A program made the translations under genes and the position numbers. The notes beneath the pieces were generated by a model. That model was not told the DNA's origin. It searched no databases and saw only the letters and a list, made by a program, of their open reading frames with translations. Positions 6,569 through 15,030 of a stretch of 18,738 bases of DNA are shown here, piece by piece (within the stretch, counting starts at the first letter, position 1; each line of letters starts with the position of its first letter). Source of the DNA: Lachnospiraceae bacterium UBA7110 (GTDB lineage Bacteria > Bacillota > Clostridia > Lachnospirales > Lachnospiraceae); the NCBI GenBank assembly GCA_002492295.1, contig DKYC01000108.1, positions 1 to 18,738 of the forward strand. The letters are read 5' to 3'.

Positions 6569-8110
6569 TTACTTCCGCACCAAAAGCGACTTCCCCGTCA
6601 TCTCCGCAGGCTGCTTCATTCCCATCGTTTCAATTAAGGTCGGCACGATATCCGCAAGGCATCCGCCCTCTCTCAGCGTATAATCCTTATCATAATTTAC
6701 AAGGATGAACGGTACCGGATTTGTCGTATGCGCCGTAAACGGTGCGCCCGTCTCATAATCGACAAGCTGCTCCGCGTTTCCATGGTCGGCGCAGATAAAC
6801 ATGGTTCCGTTTACCGAAAGCAGTGCGTCAACCGCCTTTCCGACACACTCGTCAACCGCCTCAACCGCTTTGACTGCCGCCTCCTCAACACCCGTATGGC
6901 CTACCATGTCGGGATTCGCAAAATTAATGATAATCACATCATATTTTCCGGACCTGATTGCCTCGCAGAGCTTTTCGCACACTGTATATGCGCTCATCTC
7001 CGGCTTTAAGTCATAAGTCGCCACTTCCTTTGGGGACGGCACAAGCACTCTGTCCTCGCCCTTGTTCGGCTCTTCCACGCCGCCGTTAAAGAAAAACGTA
7101 ACGTGCGCATACTTCTCTGTCTCCGCAATTCTTGCCTGCGTCATATTGTTTGCTGCAAGCCACTCACCGAATGTATTCGTAACCGAAATCTTGTGGAATG
7201 CCACCGACTTATTCGGAATGGTCGGATCATAATCCGAAAAACATACATATTTTAAATCAAGGCGTTTTCTCTCAAAGCCTTTGAAATCATCATCACAGAA
7301 TGCCCTTGTAATCTCTCTTGCACGGTCAGGACGGAAATTGAAAAATATAATGGAATCCTTATCGTGAATCAATCCGACAGGCGCTCCGTTTTCCACAACA
7401 ACTGTAGGAAGTACAAACTCGTCCGTCTTTTCGTTGTCATAAGACTGCTGGATTCCCGCAGGTCCCGAAGATGCCTGCTCGCCCTTCCCCAATGTCATTG
7501 CCTCATACGCCTTCTGCACACGGTCATAATTGTTATCCCGGTCCATCGCGTAATAACGTCCCATTACGGACGCAATCTTTCCGACGCCGATTTCTGCCAT
7601 TTTCGCCTCTAAAGCTTCCGCAAATTCCTTACCGGAAGCAGGCGGTGTATCACGCCCGTCAAGGAAACAGTGCACATAGACCTTGGAAAGGCTGTTTTTC
7701 TTCGCAAGCTCCAGCAGTCCGTAAAGATGCGTATTGTGGCTGTGAACGCCGCCGTCCGACAGCAGTCCGAATAAATGCAGTGCCGAATCGTTCTTTTTGC
7801 AGTTTTCAACCGCCTCAAGCAATGCGGGATTTTCAAAAAACGTGCCGTCCTGGATTTCTTTTGTAATTCTGGTAAGCTCCTGATAAACGATTCTTCCTGC
7901 TCCCATATTTAAGTGCCCAACCTCGGAATTTCCCATCTGTCCGTCAGGAAGCCCGACCGCCATTCCGCTCGCGTTTCCCTTGACAAAAGGGTACTCCTTC
8001 ATCAGCCTGTCCATAACCGGTGTTTTTGCCATCGCAACGGCATTATGCTCCGTTTTTTCATTTAAACCGTAACCGTCCAAAATCATCAATACAGTGGTTT
8101 TTTTGCTCAT
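6569..8110 (-). CDS. gpmI: 2,3-bisphosphoglycerate-independent phosphoglycerate mutase
   Basis: This cytoplasmic, manganese-dependent enzyme interconverts 3- and 2-phosphoglycerate through a phosphoserine intermediate. It is an alkaline-phosphatase-superfamily protein. The 513-residue product has the normal length. Asp12 in LMILDGYG and the nucleophile Ser62 in GNSEVGH match the metal and phosphoryl sites of the Bacillus enzyme. The substrate-binding region HSHNTHLYGL and DGRDTPP, and the C-terminal metal motif CADHGNAEQ, are also present. The start at 8110 follows AAGGAG by 9 bases; an upstream in-frame ATG at 8200 overlaps the promoter and is rejected. The next gene downstream is eno, the following step in glycolysis. 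Confidence 0.97.
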   Translation of the reverse strand: MSKKTTVLMILDGYGLNEKTEHNAVAMAKTPVMDRLMKEYPFVKGNASGMAVGLPDGQMGNSEVGHLNMGAGRIVYQELTRITKEIQDGTFFENPALLEAVENCKKNDSALHLFGLLSDGGVHSHNTHLYGLLELAKKNSLSKVYVHCFLDGRDTPPASGKEFAEALEAKMAEIGVGKIASVMGRYYAMDRDNNYDRVQKAYEAMTLGKGEQASSGPAGIQQSYDNEKTDEFVLPTVVVENGAPVGLIHDKDSIIFFNFRPDRAREITRAFCDDDFKGFERKRLDLKYVCFSDYDPTIPNKSVAFHKISVTNTFGEWLAANNMTQARIAETEKYAHVTFFFNGGVEEPNKGEDRVLVPSPKEVATYDLKPEMSAYTVCEKLCEAIRSGKYDVIIINFANPDMVGHTGVEEAAVKAVEAVDECVGKAVDALLSVNGTMFICADHGNAEQLVDYETGAPFTAHTTNPVPFILVNYDKDYTLREGGCLADIVPTLIETMGMKQPAEMTGKSLLVRK

Positions 8111-8191
8111 CGCCTTATTCTCCTTTTTCTTCATACGAACTTTCATGCCAATTTGGCCTATTTCATAGCGAAAAACGCTGTCTTTGGATAA

Positions 8192-8220
8192 AGTATACAC
8201 TTTTTTCCGGCTTTAGGCAA
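8192..8220 (-). promoter_or_regulatory. Sigma-A promoter of gpmI
   Basis: The -35 TTGCCT (8220-8215) and -10 TATACT (8197-8192) are 17 bp apart, giving a leader of about 75 nt. The leader holds two small hairpins (AGCG-TTTTT-CGCT and a GCCAAATTGGC palindrome) of unknown meaning. Confidence 0.7.
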
Positions 8221-8226
8221 TATCCT

Positions 8227-9084
8227 TTAATGCGAATCCCTGCCTTTTTCCGCGCTGCGCTCCTTCATTATTTCCAAAAACTCCGAAAAAGCCTTCTCAT
8301 GCATCTTGGAAACGGCATGCGGATTTCTGCCGAGAAGCGAACTGATGTTTCTATACATTCTTTTTGTCCTTGCCCGCTCGGCGCGTTCCATAATGCCGGC
8401 TTTCACGTTTTCGCCCTTTTCCTTCCCTGCGTCAAATGCAGAATGGAGCTTTTTAAGCCCCGCCTCCGACCGTTCCTTCAGCTCGCTGCCATAAAACGCG
8501 GATACCACCTCGATTCCCTTTTGCAGATGCCGGAATTCCTCGCTGCTGCTCTCCAGTCCGACCAAAAGCTCCTTTAAATTAAACGCCTCCCTCACACTCT
8601 GCGCCATATCAATCGAAAGGTACACCGTCAGAAGAAATACAATGACCTCAAGAAGATTTTGGTTCATGGAAAGCGCAAACCGTTCAATCGGGTTGTGCAT
8701 GTAAAGTGTCAGCAATACGGAGAAAAGCCCCCATGCAAGCGACGAAAGCACACAGATATGTCCGTTTAAGTTGAGTGGCTGATTACTGTAATCCCAGTAC
8801 CGCACGTGAAACAACTTCTCCATCACAGCCCCCGTAAAATACTCAAGAAGCGTCGCGCTCGCCATTCCCGTAAGAAACACAAGCCCTGCATTTGTGCGGA
8901 AATGCAGGGTAAAAATCAACACGGTAATCGCGCCCGAACCGTAAATCGGCAGAAAAGGACCATGAATAAACCCTCTGTTTACCCACCTTGCCTTGCGCAC
9001 AGACACATAACAGGTCTCCCATACCCAGCCTAAAAAACAATAGGTATAAAAGAAAAACAGCCATGTTGAAAAGGTATAAATCAT
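8227..9084 (-). CDS. Membrane protein of the putative ABC transporter permease CmpB family
   Basis: The product has 285 residues. The N-terminal half is a polytopic membrane domain with about five segments (near 7-25, 45-62, 66-85, 112-130 and 140-160). It carries the family signature: FLGWVWE near the start, RGFIHGPFLPIYGSGA, and DYSNQPLNLNGHI. The C-terminal 120 residues are charged, helical and probably cytoplasmic. The family (Pfam ABC_trans_CmpB) is called an ABC permease, but no ATPase gene is adjacent and its function is not established. The ATG at 9084 overlaps the stop of the thiamine pyrophosphokinase gene (ATGA), with GGAGG 10 bases upstream, so the two are translationally coupled. 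A longer frame from a GTG at 9105 is less likely. Confidence 0.82.
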   Translation of the reverse strand: MIYTFSTWLFFFYTYCFLGWVWETCYVSVRKARWVNRGFIHGPFLPIYGSGAITVLIFTLHFRTNAGLVFLTGMASATLLEYFTGAVMEKLFHVRYWDYSNQPLNLNGHICVLSSLAWGLFSVLLTLYMHNPIERFALSMNQNLLEVIVFLLTVYLSIDMAQSVREAFNLKELLVGLESSSEEFRHLQKGIEVVSAFYGSELKERSEAGLKKLHSAFDAGKEKGENVKAGIMERAERARTKRMYRNISSLLGRNPHAVSKMHEKAFSEFLEIMKERSAEKGRDSH

Positions 9085-9761
9085 TCCTGCAAATCCTCCA
9101 CACACACCAAAAGCATCCCGTCTTTTACTTCGACAAAGCTCTCACAATCCAAAAACTCATTGCTGATGCCAACCGGAAAATCCATTCTTACAACGGTATC
9201 ATCCAACGTATATTTCAGCCCTTTCTCCGTCACGCCGCGGGCATCCTTCCCAAAAGCAAAGACTGAAAGCCGCCTGTTTTTCCGGTACATGTCCTTCGGA
9301 AAACAAATGCGGGCGTTTTTTAAAAGCTCTATGCGCTGCCCTTTTCCAAACAAAACGCCGTAAGCCCCATGATTTAACAGAAACAGCAGACACTGGATAT
9401 TTGCCAGTGTATGGTCAATACGACCTCCCAATGCCCCATACAGCTCAAAGAAGCCGCAGCCGGCATGTAATCCCTCGCGGATTGCCGCGAGCATATCCGT
9501 ATCATCCTTTTCCACCGGAAGCCTTTTCACCCGAACCGTCCTGTCTGCAGCATAACGCTCCAAAAGACTGTCCTCTTCAAGCGAATCCATATCGCCGATA
9601 ATCAAATCGGGAACAATCCCAAGCGCCTGCATCAACTTTAGTCCGCCATCCGCGGCGATACACAGACTGTCATTGCACTGTGCCGCAATCTCGGCTCCTG
9701 TCTTTCCAACGACCGCATCCAGGGCAAAACCGCCTGCCGCAAATATCATACATTTTTTCAC
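9081..9761 (-). CDS. thiN: Thiamine pyrophosphokinase
   Basis: This enzyme transfers pyrophosphate from ATP to thiamine to make thiamine diphosphate, the cofactor of pyruvate:ferredoxin oxidoreductase and transketolase. The 226-residue product has the expected length. Visible motifs are AADGG (36-40), IIGDMDS (54-60), VEKDDTD (83-89) and GALGGRIDHTLANI (109-122), which form the active site between two subunits. The start is a GTG at 9761; a possible ribosome site (GAGGG) lies about 13 bases upstream, which is long, so initiation may be coupled to the chemoreceptor gene that ends 17 bases before. No thiamine riboswitch is visible upstream. Confidence 0.93.
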   Translation of the reverse strand: MKKCMIFAAGGFALDAVVGKTGAEIAAQCNDSLCIAADGGLKLMQALGIVPDLIIGDMDSLEEDSLLERYAADRTVRVKRLPVEKDDTDMLAAIREGLHAGCGFFELYGALGGRIDHTLANIQCLLFLLNHGAYGVLFGKGQRIELLKNARICFPKDMYRKNRRLSVFAFGKDARGVTEKGLKYTLDDTVVRMDFPVGISNEFLDCESFVEVKDGMLLVCVEDLQE

Positions 9762-9778
9762 GCTGCCGTCATTTCCCT

Positions 9779-11512
9779 CTAAAAGTTTTTAAACACATCT
9801 GTTTCCTTCTGCAGCGCCGCTGCAATCTCCTGGTTTTCATCCATTCTGCTGCTGATATTTTCCATATCCGTCACAAGCACCTGCGTACTCTCCGCTGCAC
9901 CCGCCACGCCGTTTGCGCCTTCCTCGATTGCGTTTGTAATCGTGGCAATGGAACCGGCAATCTCATCCACCGCGCTCCTTAAATCATCCGTCTTTGCGCT
10001 AAACTCATTCATCACGGACTCAATATAGGTTGCGTTGTCCCTGTACTGTACTCCGCTGTTTACAAAATTTTCAAATTCAGGGAGAATGGAATCATTAACA
10101 TACTCAACAAGATTATTTGCATTTCCCGCAAGGTTATACACCGCATTGGTAACCACACCGTTAATTTCCTGAATACGGTTTGCCGTTCCGCGGCTTGATT
10201 CCGCGAGCTGCCTGATTTCGTCCGCAACAACCGCAAAGCCCTTTCCTGCCTCGCCTGCCCTTGCCGCCTCAATAGACGCATTCAGCGCAAGAAGGTTTGT
10301 CTGGCTTGAAATACTTAAAATATCGTTTGTAAGCCCGTTTACCTGCTCAACGCTCTTACTCTCCTCAATCGCCTTATTTAATACATTCAGGATTTCCTGT
10401 ACCTTGGTGCTTGTTTCCTGCATATTGGTGCGCGCATTGGACTCCATCTCGTCCGCGTTCTGCTTCATCTGCTTTGAGTACTCATTGATACTGCTTGACT
10501 TATCCGCAATGGTTTCCACTTCGCTGCGCACGGAATCCGCATTGTGGTTAATCACCGTGGCAGAATTTCCAACCTCCTGCATCGTCGCGGAAAGCTCCTG
10601 CGTCACCGCCGATAAGTCCGATGCACTGTCATTTGAGGTTTTGACACTCTCCTGTACCTTATTCACCACTTCCTCAAGCCGTCTTGAATTTTCGATAATC
10701 ATTTTCATAATATGCTGCAGCTTTTCCATAAAGGTATTGATGCCGTTTCCCAAATCAGCTATCTCGTCATTTGACAGAATACTGATCCGCTTTGTCAAAT
10801 CCCCCTCGTTATTATCAATATCCGCAATGATATCATGGATTTCCCGATTCGCAACACTCAGCTTTTTAATGACTAATACAAACACACTGTACAATGCGCC
10901 GCCAATCACAAGCATACAGACCACAATGCCTGATATGTTTTTGATAAGCGCATGCCGGTATTCCGCATTCAGGGCATTGCTTGCGTTCTCGGCGCTCTCC
11001 CTCGCAATATCCTCCATTTTTGTGATTTGCGCCTGGATATCATTGCTGTAGTCCCGGATTAATCCGTTCGCAAGCGCAAATGCCTGCTCCTTTTCATTGT
11101 TTCCGCTGTATGCAAGGAGATTCTCTATCTCATACTTTAAATTCCGGTAGCTTTCGGTCAGTTGGCTGTAGGCTGCCTCATCCGTTGCGACCAGTGAATC
11201 CCTGTACTCCTCAAGGTATCCCTCAACAACCGTCTGCTCCTGCCGCACACTGTCCACCAGGCCAATCAGTGTATCAAGGTCTGTCGCAATGATATGTGAC
11301 AGCGCGAGCCTGTGAATTGCCTGCGTCTCCCTTTGGATATCGCTGAGCTGTGAAATATTGACCATATGCTCCTGCGCGATTTCAACGGCAGTCACATTGA
11401 CACTCCTTAAGTTTCTGATTGCCTCCACATTGGAAAGAACCGACACAATTCCAAGAATACACACTGGAACTAATATAATTAATTTTATGCTTATTCGCTT
11501 TCTATTTTTCAT
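9779..11512 (-). CDS. Methyl-accepting chemotaxis protein
   Basis: This is a 577-residue transmembrane chemoreceptor that would control the CheA kinase and so flagellar rotation. The order is a first membrane helix (about 9-27), an extracellular four-helix-bundle-type sensor (about 28-190), a second membrane helix (about 192-214), a HAMP linker (about 215-270) and a long coiled-coil signalling domain. The hairpin tip that contacts CheA/CheW is nearly canonical: NLLALNASIEAARAGEAGKG followed by FAVVADEIRQLAESS. No C-terminal CheR-binding pentapeptide is seen. The ligand is unknown. The gene lies 70 bases downstream of an orphan MalE-like lipoprotein, which suggests binding-protein-mediated sugar sensing. 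The ribosome site (AAAGGG) is distant, about 14 bases. Confidence 0.95.
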   Translation of the reverse strand: MKNRKRISIKLIILVPVCILGIVSVLSNVEAIRNLRSVNVTAVEIAQEHMVNISQLSDIQRETQAIHRLALSHIIATDLDTLIGLVDSVRQEQTVVEGYLEEYRDSLVATDEAAYSQLTESYRNLKYEIENLLAYSGNNEKEQAFALANGLIRDYSNDIQAQITKMEDIARESAENASNALNAEYRHALIKNISGIVVCMLVIGGALYSVFVLVIKKLSVANREIHDIIADIDNNEGDLTKRISILSNDEIADLGNGINTFMEKLQHIMKMIIENSRRLEEVVNKVQESVKTSNDSASDLSAVTQELSATMQEVGNSATVINHNADSVRSEVETIADKSSSINEYSKQMKQNADEMESNARTNMQETSTKVQEILNVLNKAIEESKSVEQVNGLTNDILSISSQTNLLALNASIEAARAGEAGKGFAVVADEIRQLAESSRGTANRIQEINGVVTNAVYNLAGNANNLVEYVNDSILPEFENFVNSGVQYRDNATYIESVMNEFSAKTDDLRSAVDEIAGSIATITNAIEEGANGVAGAAESTQVLVTDMENISSRMDENQEIAAALQKETDVFKNF

Positions 11513-11552
11513 GTATATAACCGTATCCCTTTCTCAACTTGCGAATTCCGCC

Positions 11553-11579
11553 AATTGAAAAATCCCTGATTTTCCAATT
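11553..11579 (-). repeat. Intercistronic hairpin between binding lipoprotein and chemoreceptor genes
   Basis: Arms 11553-11564 and 11568-11579 pair over 12 bp with one G-U and a 3-base loop. No T run follows on the minus strand, so it is a poor terminator. It could stabilise the upstream message or reduce read-through into the chemoreceptor gene. Confidence 0.55.
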
Positions 11580-11582
11580 CAC

Positions 11583-12869
11583 TTACTGGACTGCCGACGC
11601 CGCGATATCATTTGCAAGATTATCCATTAAATCCTGTAATTGCACTCCGTCCGGATTTCCCGCCACAATCACGTCCGCAAAATCCGTACATGCATCCCAA
11701 TAACTGTTTCCGACACGCTGCAAAACACCGTACTGTGACTGCTCAATCACCGCCGTGATTGCAGGCGCCGCAGCTACCGCGTCAGATGCCGCCGCGTTTT
11801 TGTTGGAAGGTCCCTGGCTCCGTTCAACAAACCGCAGTGTCTGGTTTTCCTCATTTGTAAGCCAGTCCGCAAGCTTATGTGCCCAGCCAAGATGCGCGGA
11901 ATAAGCATTTACGCCAAACATTTTATATCCCGTAAACGATGCCATCTGAATCTGTTCCCCGTTTACCGTGTATGTAGGAAGCTTGCAGGCGCCATAGTCC
12001 TCTCCCCATGCCTCCTGTATTTCAACCGCATTCCATACGCCGCTGATTCCCGCAATGACTTCGCCCTGCGTTACACTGTCTATGAAACTGTCGTTCGGCT
12101 GTGACAGGAATGCCGGACTCTGCGTTATATTCAGCAGCGCCTGCGCAATGTCAACGCCTTTGATTTTCCCTTCCGTACTGTTCCAGTTACAGTGGTTTGT
12201 CACCCCGTCATCATTAATGCCAAAGTCAAGTCCGGTATTTCCAAAGAACGAATACAAATACCAGCCGGAATTAAACTCCATTGATATTTTTTTGTCATTC
12301 TCAGCCGCAACTTCAAGAATCCGGTCAAGCGTCTGTACATCCTCCTGTGTGAAATAATCCTTATCGTAATAAAGGAAGTAACCGTTATCTGCAGAATACG
12401 GATAGGCGTAAAGCACATCACCGTATGAAGCAGCATATACCGCCTCCTCAAGGTTTGCATTTTTTACCGCATCCTGATTTGCCACAGGCGACAGTGCCCC
12501 TGCCGCAATCATGCTGTACAGCTGGTCATCGGGCATGGAAAAAATATCCGCTGCATTATGGATATCACCGAGCACATTGTTCCTTGTCTGTCCGTCCGCC
12601 GAATTGACAAGGTTAATCGTAAAATCCGCCTGTCCCGCGTACTCCTGTTTAAAGCTTTCAATCATTTTGGATAGAGTGTCAAAATTTGCTTCCTCCGCCC
12701 ATATCGTGAGGGTAACCTCCCCTGATTCAAGTTCCTGCGCGGCATCCCCGGATACTTCCTGTGCCGTCTCAGCGCTTCCCGTTTGTTGCCCTGCCTTGCT
12801 TCCGCAGCCTGTAATCGACACGGCTGCAAGAGAAGCGGCAAGTACCGTTGTCAAAATTTTCTTCTTCAC
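11583..12869 (-). CDS. Extracellular solute-binding lipoprotein, family 1 (MalE-like)
   Basis: This is a 428-residue surface lipoprotein that would bind a sugar outside the cell. The signal peptide (KKKILTTVLAASLAAVS) ends in the lipobox ITGC, giving lipidated Cys22, followed by a flexible Ser/Gly/Glu-rich linker. The mature protein begins with GEVTLTIWAEE and has the maltose/maltodextrin-binding-like C-terminal pattern SFTGYKMFGVNAYS, NEENQTLRFVERSQGPSN and VIEQSQYGVLQRVGNSYWD. Substrate specificity is inferred only. The start is a GTG at 12869 with AGGA 8 bases upstream; the longer frame to 12959 overlaps the promoter. No permease or ATPase gene is nearby, so it either serves a transporter encoded elsewhere or feeds the adjacent chemoreceptor. 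Confidence 0.9.
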   Translation of the reverse strand: MKKKILTTVLAASLAAVSITGCGSKAGQQTGSAETAQEVSGDAAQELESGEVTLTIWAEEANFDTLSKMIESFKQEYAGQADFTINLVNSADGQTRNNVLGDIHNAADIFSMPDDQLYSMIAAGALSPVANQDAVKNANLEEAVYAASYGDVLYAYPYSADNGYFLYYDKDYFTQEDVQTLDRILEVAAENDKKISMEFNSGWYLYSFFGNTGLDFGINDDGVTNHCNWNSTEGKIKGVDIAQALLNITQSPAFLSQPNDSFIDSVTQGEVIAGISGVWNAVEIQEAWGEDYGACKLPTYTVNGEQIQMASFTGYKMFGVNAYSAHLGWAHKLADWLTNEENQTLRFVERSQGPSNKNAAASDAVAAAPAITAVIEQSQYGVLQRVGNSYWDACTDFADVIVAGNPDGVQLQDLMDNLANDIAASAVQ

Positions 12870-12943
12870 GCTTCCATTCCTTTCTGCCCCTTGGTATTTT
12901 GGCAATTTTATGTTACCTGTATTTTCTGACAAATTATAACTAT

Positions 12944-12972
12944 ATTGTATCCTTTTCACTTCTTTATTTCAA
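12944..12972 (-). promoter_or_regulatory. Sigma-A promoter of the binding-lipoprotein gene
   Basis: The -35 TTGAAA (12972-12967) and -10 TACAAT (12949-12944) have a 17-bp spacer. A second TATAAT lies a few bases downstream without a matching -35. The promoter sits about 25 bases after the stop of the PaaK-like gene, and no terminator is seen between them. Confidence 0.7.
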
Positions 12973-12997
12973 TATGAACTTTATTTTATTTTAATTT

Positions 12998-14293
12998 TTA
13001 AAAATGTCTCTCATCTACGACGGTCGAAACCCACTCCGCCGCTTCCTGCATTGTTTCGATGTCTGTAAATAACACGCGCGGCGTTATTCCGATGGTTTTT
13101 CTGACTGCCGCTATCACACTTCCTTTAATCAGCTCTTCCTCCTCTGACGACAGCTGCCTCCCCAAATCGACCATCGCTACCAGCACATCAACCATGTCAA
13201 GCTTTGACTTACGGTAAATCCGCATCCGGTATTTCGCACGAATGTGTTCCAAATCCGCAAGCATGTTCTCAAGCTGAAACCGGAGCACACTCACTCCCCT
13301 TATAACGATGGTGTCATCCGCCCTGTTTTCCAACCGTGCAATTCTTGCATTGGTTCTTCCGCATTGGCACCGTTCATATGTTATCATTGTCATGTCGCCT
13401 GTTCTGTATCTGATTAACGGCATTCCCTCCCTGCGCAGCGTCGTGAATACCAGTTCGCCCTTTTCTCCGTCCTTTACCGCTATATTACTGTTTTTTTGCA
13501 GTATTTCCGGAAGAAAGAAATCTTCCTGCACATGAAGCCCTTTATGGTACTCACAGTCACATGCGACGCCAAGGCCTGCAAGCTCGCTGAACCCATATAC
13601 ATCATGTGTTTGAATCCCGAGCATTTTTTCAATATTGCTTCTCGTTTTTTCAGACCACGTTTCCGTTCCGCAAATCGCAGTCCTTAAGTTCAGATGGTTT
13701 ACCTCCCCCATATTCTCAATCATCTGCGCGATATGCAGAAGATAGGACGGTGCACACATAATTCCCGTAACGCGCAGGTCCTTCATAATTTTAATCAGCC
13801 TGTCAATACTGCAGGTCGATGACGGGACAACGGCTGCCCCTACCTTTTCCGCCCCATAATGTGCCCCCAATCCTCCCGTAAAAAGCCCATAGTTATAAGC
13901 AATCTGTATGGTGTCATTCCCTCCAAGCCCTGCCATGTAAATGCATCTTGCCACACATTCCGCCCATGCCTCAATATCATTCCTTGTACATCCGACAATA
14001 ATTTCCGTACCCGTTGTAGCATTTGAACTGTGATACCGGATGATTTCGCCTTGCGAAACCGCCATATAATCAGAAGGACTTTTTTGTATCAAATCCTCTT
14101 TTGTCGTAAAGGGAAGCTTGTTCAAATCCTCTATCCTGCGTATGTCTCCAGGCTCAATTCCTGTTTGCTGCATTTTGTTTCTATAATACGCAACGCTATG
14201 GTAAACCTTCTTTACCATTCCGACAAGACGCTTACCCTGCAAAGTCATAAGTTCATCACGGCTCATACACTCTCTTGCCTCATTCCATATCAT
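12998..14293 (-). CDS. PaaK-like (phenylacetate-CoA ligase family) protein with altered catalytic motifs
   Basis: This 431-residue protein has the full length and fold pattern of the PaaK branch of AMP-forming ligases, which activate aryl acids as CoA thioesters. The N-terminus MIWNEARECMSRDEL, the motif YGFSELAGLGVAC, RYRTGDM and NRADDTIVIRGVSVLRFQLE are recognisable. The phosphate-binding loop, normally HASSGTTGKP, reads HSSNATTGTE here (88-97). The C-terminal segment that usually carries the catalytic lysine (pattern SEGKAKRVID) reads AAEWVSTVVD. Activity is therefore uncertain; a divergent or non-adenylating function is possible. AGGAGG lies 14 bases before the ATG, a long gap, but no better start is in frame. 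No oxidoreductase or aromatic-acid genes are nearby. Confidence 0.82.
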   Translation of the reverse strand: MIWNEARECMSRDELMTLQGKRLVGMVKKVYHSVAYYRNKMQQTGIEPGDIRRIEDLNKLPFTTKEDLIQKSPSDYMAVSQGEIIRYHSSNATTGTEIIVGCTRNDIEAWAECVARCIYMAGLGGNDTIQIAYNYGLFTGGLGAHYGAEKVGAAVVPSSTCSIDRLIKIMKDLRVTGIMCAPSYLLHIAQMIENMGEVNHLNLRTAICGTETWSEKTRSNIEKMLGIQTHDVYGFSELAGLGVACDCEYHKGLHVQEDFFLPEILQKNSNIAVKDGEKGELVFTTLRREGMPLIRYRTGDMTMITYERCQCGRTNARIARLENRADDTIVIRGVSVLRFQLENMLADLEHIRAKYRMRIYRKSKLDMVDVLVAMVDLGRQLSSEEEELIKGSVIAAVRKTIGITPRVLFTDIETMQEAAEWVSTVVDERHF

Positions 14294-14352
14294 AACTGCA
14301 ACATCAACCTCCTAATTTTTTCCTGTATCGGCTTATTACCTGTTTTATTTTT

Positions 14353-14381
14353 ATTCTAACAGAAATCCGTTCTTTTGTATA
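14353..14381 (-). promoter_or_regulatory. Extended -10 promoter of the PaaK-like gene
   Basis: The -10 TAGAAT (14358-14353) is preceded by TG with one base between. A weak -35 TATACA (14381-14376) lies 17 bp upstream. It points away from the divergent acetyltransferase gene. Confidence 0.6.
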
Positions 14382-14428
14382 TTACATCCTTTTTAAACCG
14401 CAGTCCCTTCAATTGCCAATGCTTTCCC

Positions 14429-14457
14429 TTTACTTTCCTTCACAATACAATTATAAT
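14429..14457 (+). promoter_or_regulatory. Promoter of the plus-strand acetyltransferase gene
   Basis: A perfect -10 TATAAT (14452-14457) follows a weaker -35 TTTACT (14429-14434) with a 17-bp spacer, 40 bases before the chosen start codon. Confidence 0.65.
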
Positions 14458-14496
14458 GTAATGAAGCCAAAAGCGGATACCAGGGAGGAAGCCATT

Positions 14497-15030
14497 ATGA
14501 GTACTGTTATTATCAGGGATGCCGTGCCTGCGGACGTAGCGCGGATTTTGGAAATTTACGCATATTATGTAAAGCACACGGCGATTTCTTTTGAATATGA
14601 AGTCCCAACGCTGTCGGAATTTGAAAGCCGCATGAAACGGACAACAAAAAAATACCCCTATCTTGTCATTGAACAGGACGGGGTTATTCAAGGGTACGCC
14701 TATGCGGGCGCATTTGTGGGACGCGCTGCCTACGATTACTCATGTGAACTGACGATTTATCTTGACAATGCCGCAAAAAAGCGCGGGTACGGGCGAAAAC
14801 TGTACGAAACGCTTGAAATGCGGCTGCGAAAACTCGGGATTTTAAATATGTATGCCTGCATCGGTTATCCCGACACTGAGGATGAATACCTGAACAGAAA
14901 CAGCGCCAAATTCCATGCACATATGGGCTTTCAGACAGTCGGGGAATTCCACAAATGCGGCTATAAGTTCGGACGTTGGTATAATATGATTTGGATGGAA
15001 AAAATCATCGGGGAACACAAAACACTATAA
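14497..15030 (+). CDS. GNAT acetyltransferase, phosphinothricin-acetyltransferase (Pat/Bar)-like
   Basis: This is a 177-residue acetyl-CoA-dependent N-acetyltransferase. The N-terminus STVIIRDAVPADVARILEIY, then AISFEYEVPTLSEF and SCELTIYLDNAAKKRGYG with the CoA-binding loop KKRGYGRKL (94-102), and the C-terminal HAHMGFQTVGEFHKCGYKFG are typical of the Pat/Bar family, which acetylates small amines such as phosphinothricin or methionine derivatives. The substrate here is not known. The start at 14497 is preceded by AGGGAGG with an 8-base gap; the upstream in-frame ATG at 14413 precedes the promoter. It is one of only two plus-strand genes, and its stop overlaps the end of the convergent DUF4956 gene by six bases. 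Confidence 0.92.
   Translation: MSTVIIRDAVPADVARILEIYAYYVKHTAISFEYEVPTLSEFESRMKRTTKKYPYLVIEQDGVIQGYAYAGAFVGRAAYDYSCELTIYLDNAAKKRGYGRKLYETLEMRLRKLGILNMYACIGYPDTEDEYLNRNSAKFHAHMGFQTVGEFHKCGYKFGRWYNMIWMEKIIGEHKTL

Noticed and set aside
10404..11051. Plus-strand open frame of 215 codons inside the chemoreceptor gene
   Set aside because: It is antisense to a clear coding region; its Ser/Leu/Ile-rich translation reflects the complement of helical repeats.
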